Positions 6,532 through 8,931 of a DNA stretch of 8,931 bases are shown one piece after another. The notes under the pieces were generated by a model. That model did no database searches. It was not told where the DNA came from and saw only the letters and a list, made by a program, of their open reading frames with translations. The DNA comes from a bacterium (GTDB lineage Bacteria > SZUA-182). The position numbers and the translations under genes were made by a program. Location of the stretch: the NCBI GenBank assembly GCA_003230635.1, contig QIFF01000340.1, positions 1-8,931 on the forward strand, given 5' to 3'. Every line of letters starts with the position of its first letter. Position 1 is the stretch's first letter.

Positions 6532-6550
6532 CTACTAGTCGCTACTAGTC
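6532..6550. promoter_or_regulatory. Tandem 9-bp repeats, putative operator of the XRE regulator
   Basis: CTACTAGTC occurs at 6532-6540 and again at 6542-6550, a 10-base period, so both copies face the same side of the helix. Each contains the palindrome ACTAGT. They lie between the two divergent genes, 8 bases upstream of the -35 box of the minus-strand promoter and 46 bases before the regulator's ATG. Binding by the neighbouring XRE protein is inference from position. Confidence 0.5.
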
Positions 6551-6596
6551 TTCTCTGGCTTGGGTTAATATGCTTTAAAGACAAGGGGAGATAGAT

Positions 6597-6935
6597 ATGG
6601 CTGACCTAAAAAGATTGGTGGGGATGAAGATATCTGAATATAGGAAAATTAGTGGGATAACTCAGGCAAAATTGGCTGAAAAAACAGAATTGAGTAACGA
6701 TTTTATAAGCCGGGTGGAAAGGGGTGAAAGAATCCCTTCCCTTGAAACTCTATCCAGGATTACAAAAGCATTGGGTGTTTCTTTGAGAGAATTTTTTGAT
6801 TTTAGTGGAGAGCAACAGACTGAAAAGATTGGTGTTGAAGCTGAACGGGTGATGACTTATTTGAAAAATAAGGATGAAAAGGATATAAGGCTGGCCTATG
6901 ATATTGTCAGGGCAATTTTTGAAAGATTAGCCTGA
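6597..6935 (+). CDS. XRE/Cro-CI family transcriptional regulator
   Basis: The 112-residue protein has a classic HTH_3 domain at about 10-65. ITQAKLAEKTELS (21-33) is the scaffold and turn, NDFISRVERGERIPS (34-48) includes the recognition helix and the conserved E-RG-R-PS, and LETLSRITKALGVSLREFF (49-67) closes the bundle. The remaining 45 residues are charged and helical (EAERVMTYLKNKDEKDIRLA) and may dimerise; no ligand or peptidase domain is present. The ATG at 6597 has AAGGGGAG at 6583-6590, 6 bases away. It probably acts as a dimeric repressor of its own gene and of the divergent membrane protein gene, through the repeats at 6532-6550. Its own promoter is not clear; TATGCT at 6569-6574 is the only -10 candidate, without a good -35. 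The gene is more AT-rich than the genes either side of this island. Confidence 0.9.
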   Translation: MADLKRLVGMKISEYRKISGITQAKLAEKTELSNDFISRVERGERIPSLETLSRITKALGVSLREFFDFSGEQQTEKIGVEAERVMTYLKNKDEKDIRLAYDIVRAIFERLA

Positions 6936-6955
6936 TAAATCAACTAAAAGGTAGC

Positions 6956-6973
6956 CGCAAGCTTTAGCTTGCG
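6956..6973. repeat. Palindromic hairpin CGCAAGC-TTTA-GCTTGCG
   Basis: A perfect inverted repeat lies 20 bases after the XRE stop codon, giving 7 bp with a TTTA loop (8 bp on paper with a TT loop). It is preceded by GTAGC and followed by TTATC, with no T-run, so it is a poor terminator. The GTAG lead and TTTA loop are shared with the two hairpins at 7048-7100. Confidence 0.6.
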
Positions 6974-6979
6974 TTATCT

Positions 6980-7016
6980 CCCCCTCACCCTAGCCCTCTC
7001 CCCAAAAGGGAGAGGG
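6980..7016 (-). repeat. REP-like palindromic repeat, copy 2 (inverted relative to copy 1)
   Basis: CCCTCTCCC (6994-7002) and GGGAGAGGG (7008-7016) form a 9-bp stem with loop CAAAA. The plus-strand 5' tail CCCCCTCACCC (6980-6990) corresponds, on the minus strand, to the GGTGAGGGGG tail of copy 1. The two copies therefore face each other across the membrane protein and XRE genes. Confidence 0.7.
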
Positions 7017-7047
7017 AAATAGCATAGCAGGCGGGCGGGGGCAGCCT

Positions 7048-7100
7048 GGAGTAGGGCGTTTACGCCCGTGTCCTTTTCACGGGGCTAAAGCCCCTACTCC
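7048..7100. repeat. Inverted pair of TTTA-loop hairpins, cloverleaf-like; possible terminator on the plus strand
   Basis: Two 23-base units, 7048-7070 and 7078-7100, are inverted copies separated by TCCTTTT. Each contains a 5-bp hairpin: GGGCG-TTTA-CGCCC at 7054-7067 and GGGGC-TAAA-GCCCC at 7081-7094. The outer ends GGAGTAGGG (7048-7056) and CCCTACTCC (7092-7100) also pair, giving a cloverleaf-like shape. On the plus strand the outer stem is followed directly by TTTTTAT, so it might end transcription from the XRE gene. The DUF4912 stop codon (TAG, 7096-7094) lies inside the right arm. At 53 bases it is too short for a tRNA. Confidence 0.6.
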
Positions 7101-7840
7101 TTTTTATCACCAAACTGGCTGACGGATTCCGAGCCCGCTTCCGCCATGGGCTGATATATTTTCTTCCATTCAAAAAAACGGCTCCCTGGAGTCTTTGTTC
7201 CCTCGGCCTCATGGTAACCGCTCAACCACTCCTCCTCAGTAAAGGCGGAAGGGCTGTCCTGGGGGGTAGTTACCTGATTGGAGTCAGCCAGCAGGTAGAA
7301 GTCCCCCGCCGCAGTGAGCAACCCCAGGGAAACGCAGTAAGAGCGGTTGGGCTTGCCCACTTCAATGTACCAGCTCTCGGCCCCATTGATTTCCAGGTCA
7401 AAGTAGCCGTTGGCGTTGCTGCCGTCAAAAATCCGCCCGCTTACGTCATAGACCCGCACAATCTTTTTGCAGCCCTCCCACTGGCTTTGCAAATCCATTT
7501 TCGCCTGCTCAAGGCGCTGGGCACTAATTTCCCAGTAGGCATAGAGCCAGTAAGGATCTCTCACCATCAAAACAATTCTGGTATCTCCGTAATGGGGGGG
7601 CAATTCCCCCTCAGTGTTTCCTGCGGCGAGATTGGGGCCCAGATAATATTTGGCTTCTTCTATTTCTCCCTGCTGGCCTGGCTCCGCCTGAAGGGCTGCA
7701 GCCCGGTTGACCAGAATCTGCTCCACCAGGGCCTGTTTGGTTAAGCGCCCGCAATTTTCAATCTTGTGCGCCTGGGCCAATTTGATTAGTTTGGCCCGCG
7801 TCAGGGAAAAGAGTTTTTCCTGGGTCATATTATTGTTCAT
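7094..7840 (-). CDS. Rho_N-like plus DUF4912 domain protein
   Basis: The 248-residue protein has two parts. Residues about 12-45 (LTRAKLIKLAQAHKI ... LTKQALVEQIL) match the small helical Rho termination factor N-terminal/SAP-like motif, which can bind nucleic acid. Residues about 79-205 match DUF4912: PPHYGDTRIVLMVRDPYWLY (81-100), AYWEIS, then RVYDVSGRIFDG (129-140), WYIEVGKPNRSYCVSLGL (157-174) and FTEEEWLSG (200-208). The C-terminus is low-complexity and charged. The function of DUF4912 is not established; such proteins are found in clostridia and some other phyla, often near glycogen or glycosyltransferase genes, so a carbohydrate link is possible. The start at 7840 is secure: AAAGGAGG lies 7 bases upstream. 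It begins 18 bases after the M16 peptidase gene and is probably co-transcribed. Its stop codon lies within a palindromic repeat. Confidence 0.88.
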   Translation of the reverse strand: MNNNMTQEKLFSLTRAKLIKLAQAHKIENCGRLTKQALVEQILVNRAAALQAEPGQQGEIEEAKYYLGPNLAAGNTEGELPPHYGDTRIVLMVRDPYWLYAYWEISAQRLEQAKMDLQSQWEGCKKIVRVYDVSGRIFDGSNANGYFDLEINGAESWYIEVGKPNRSYCVSLGLLTAAGDFYLLADSNQVTTPQDSPSAFTEEEWLSGYHEAEGTKTPGSRFFEWKKIYQPMAEAGSESVSQFGDKKE

Positions 7841-7847
7841 AACCTTT

Positions 7848-7855
7848 CCTCCTTT
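7848..7855 (-). promoter_or_regulatory. Near-perfect Shine-Dalgarno of the DUF4912 gene
   Basis: AAAGGAGG on the minus strand, 7 bases before the ATG at 7840. It fixes the start and suggests efficient independent initiation despite the short 18-base gap after the peptidase gene. Confidence 0.85.
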
Positions 7856-7858
7856 TAC

Positions 7859-8931
7859 CTAACATTGCAGCACCCCTTTGTCCAGGCCAATTGCCTTGGC
7901 TGGCCCCAGGAGTGCCAGGCTCAAAGTTTCGCTTTGAAAAATGTCTTGGGCTAACTCCTGGATTTGCAGGGGAGTAACGCTTTCAATACCGGTCAGAATT
8001 TCGTCCAGGGTAAAGTGCCGGCCAAGGTAAATTTCGTATTTAGCCAGGGTGGTCATACGGTTGGTGGTGCTTTCCAGACCCAGCATCAGGGAGCCTTTCA
8101 GTTGCTCTTTAACCTTTCTAAGTTCCGCTTCCCCCACCGGCGTATTCTTTATGGCCGTAAATTCCTGGAGGATTAATTCAATTACCTCTCGCATTCTTTC
8201 CGGGGCCGTCCCCGCATAAACAGCAAAGAGACCTGCGTCCCGGTAAGCGCTGAAGTAGGAATAAATGACATAAGCCAGGCCGCGTTCCTCGCGAATTTTC
8301 TGAAACAGGCGCGAACTCATGCCCGCCCCCAGCAGGGTGTTTAACAGGTAAGCGGGAAAACGCTGCTCGTGGGCATAGCGAATACCCTTGGAACCGAGGC
8401 ATAAATGCACCTGCTCCAGGTCTTTGCCCCGGCTGGTAAGATGCTGTTGAAAGCGAGGAGTGTTTGTTTGCGCTTGGGGGGGAGTTGAGGGAAAATTGTC
8501 AGCCGCCTGGAAATATTTTTCCACCAGCTCCTTTAGTTTGCAGTGCTCCAGGTTGCCTGCCGCAGCAATGATAATATTGCCGCCGTAATAGTTGTGCTTG
8601 AAGTAAGTTGCCAGTCCCTGGTGTGACAGGTTGCCGATACTTTCACTGCTTCCCAGGATGGATTGACCCAGGGTATGACCAAGCCAGACAGCCTGGACAA
8701 ACATATCATGGACATAATCGTCCGGCGAATCCTCGGTAGTCCTGATTTCCTCCAGGATCACCTGGCGCTCGATTTCCATATCTTTGGGTTCAAGAGATGG
8801 ATGTAAGACTATGTCGGCCAGTAATTCCAGGGCATGGGGAAGGTGCTCATCCATGACCCGGGTATAAAAGCAGGTATTTTCCCGGCCGGTAAAGGCATCC
8901 AGGTGTCCCCCCAGGGAGTCAATGGCAAAGG
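7859..8931 (-). CDS. M16-family zinc peptidase, YmxG/MlpA-like, N-terminus beyond the window
   Basis: The frame stays open to the right edge, giving 357 residues that begin inside the conserved M16 block FAIDSLGGHLDAFTGREN; the HxxEH zinc motif should lie just outside. The third zinc ligand is expected in RQVILEEIRTTEDSPDD (55-71 of the fragment). The second domain has EQVHLCLGSKGI (172-183), the RY-type SSRLFQKIREERGLAYVIYS (205-224) and KGSLMLGLEST (about 273-283). These blocks match Bacillus YmxG (MlpA) closely, and length also fits if about 60-65 residues are missing. M16 enzymes of this group degrade peptides within a clamshell of two halves. An internal ATG at 8854 is not the true start, because conserved sequence continues upstream of it. 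It is followed by the DUF4912 gene after 18 bases. Confidence 0.93.
   Translation of the reverse strand, partial: FAIDSLGGHLDAFTGRENTCFYTRVMDEHLPHALELLADIVLHPSLEPKDMEIERQVILEEIRTTEDSPDDYVHDMFVQAVWLGHTLGQSILGSSESIGNLSHQGLATYFKHNYYGGNIIIAAAGNLEHCKLKELVEKYFQAADNFPSTPPQAQTNTPRFQQHLTSRGKDLEQVHLCLGSKGIRYAHEQRFPAYLLNTLLGAGMSSRLFQKIREERGLAYVIYSYFSAYRDAGLFAVYAGTAPERMREVIELILQEFTAIKNTPVGEAELRKVKEQLKGSLMLGLESTTNRMTTLAKYEIYLGRHFTLDEILTGIESVTPLQIQELAQDIFQSETLSLALLGPAKAIGLDKGVLQC

Noticed and set aside
7048..7100. tRNA-like cloverleaf
   Set aside because: Only 53 bases, no anticodon or T-loop consensus and no CCA end; it is explained by two inverted hairpin units.
7211..7744. Open frame of 177 codons on the plus strand
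   Set aside because: It is fully antisense to the well-supported DUF4912 gene, has no recognisable domain or ribosome binding site, and the DUF4912 protein explains the conservation.
8853..8855. ATG at about 8854 as the start of the M16 peptidase
   Set aside because: Twenty-five upstream codons in frame, to the window edge, encode conserved M16 sequence (IDSLGGHLDAFTGREN), so the gene continues outside the window.

Overview
The window looks like a bacterial chromosome segment, most likely from a Firmicutes (Clostridia-type) organism. This is inferred from three things: an M16 metallopeptidase resembling Bacillus YmxG/MlpA, a Rho_N-DUF4912 protein directly behind it with a near-perfect AAAGGAGG ribosome binding site, and sigma-A type TTGACA promoters. 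No rRNA, tRNA, CRISPR array, transposase or integrase was seen.

Positions 1-4546 hold a surface-polysaccharide operon read on the minus strand from one good promoter (4458-4486). Its order is a GT2 glycosyltransferase (3424-4410), a Wzx-type flippase (1908-3158), a GT4 glycosyltransferase (741-1871) and an O-antigen ligase/polymerase-like membrane protein cut by the left edge (1-757). Together these resemble part of a Wzx/Wzy-dependent pathway: glycosyltransferases build a lipid-linked repeat unit, the flippase exports it, and the polymerase or ligase joins it outside. Composition changes inside the operon. GT2 is fairly GC-rich, whereas the flippase, GT4 and polymerase genes are clearly AT-rich. 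A non-coding, highly structured element (about 3188-3424) sits exactly at that change. Divergent from the operon is a WaaG-like GT4 gene (4547-5683, plus strand).

Positions 5684-7093 are a small island between GC-richer genes. It holds a membrane-anchored repeat protein with a Cys-rich tail (5797-6435, minus) and a divergent XRE-family regulator (6597-6935, plus). Between them lie a TTGACA promoter and a pair of 9-bp direct repeats that look like an operator. The convergent gaps on both sides are packed with palindromic repeats, including two copies in opposite orientation of one CCTCTCCC/GGGAGAGG family.

Positions 7094-8931 are housekeeping-like: a Rho_N-DUF4912 protein (7094-7840, minus) and the M16 peptidase (7859-8931, minus, N-terminus beyond the right edge), 18 nt apart and probably co-transcribed.

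The most interesting parts are non-coding. One is the 3188-3424 element, whose arms can pair with several partners and whose mismatches are mostly G-U wobbles on the plus strand. The other is an inverted pair of TTTA-loop hairpins at 7048-7100, whose only differences are two compensated base pairs.
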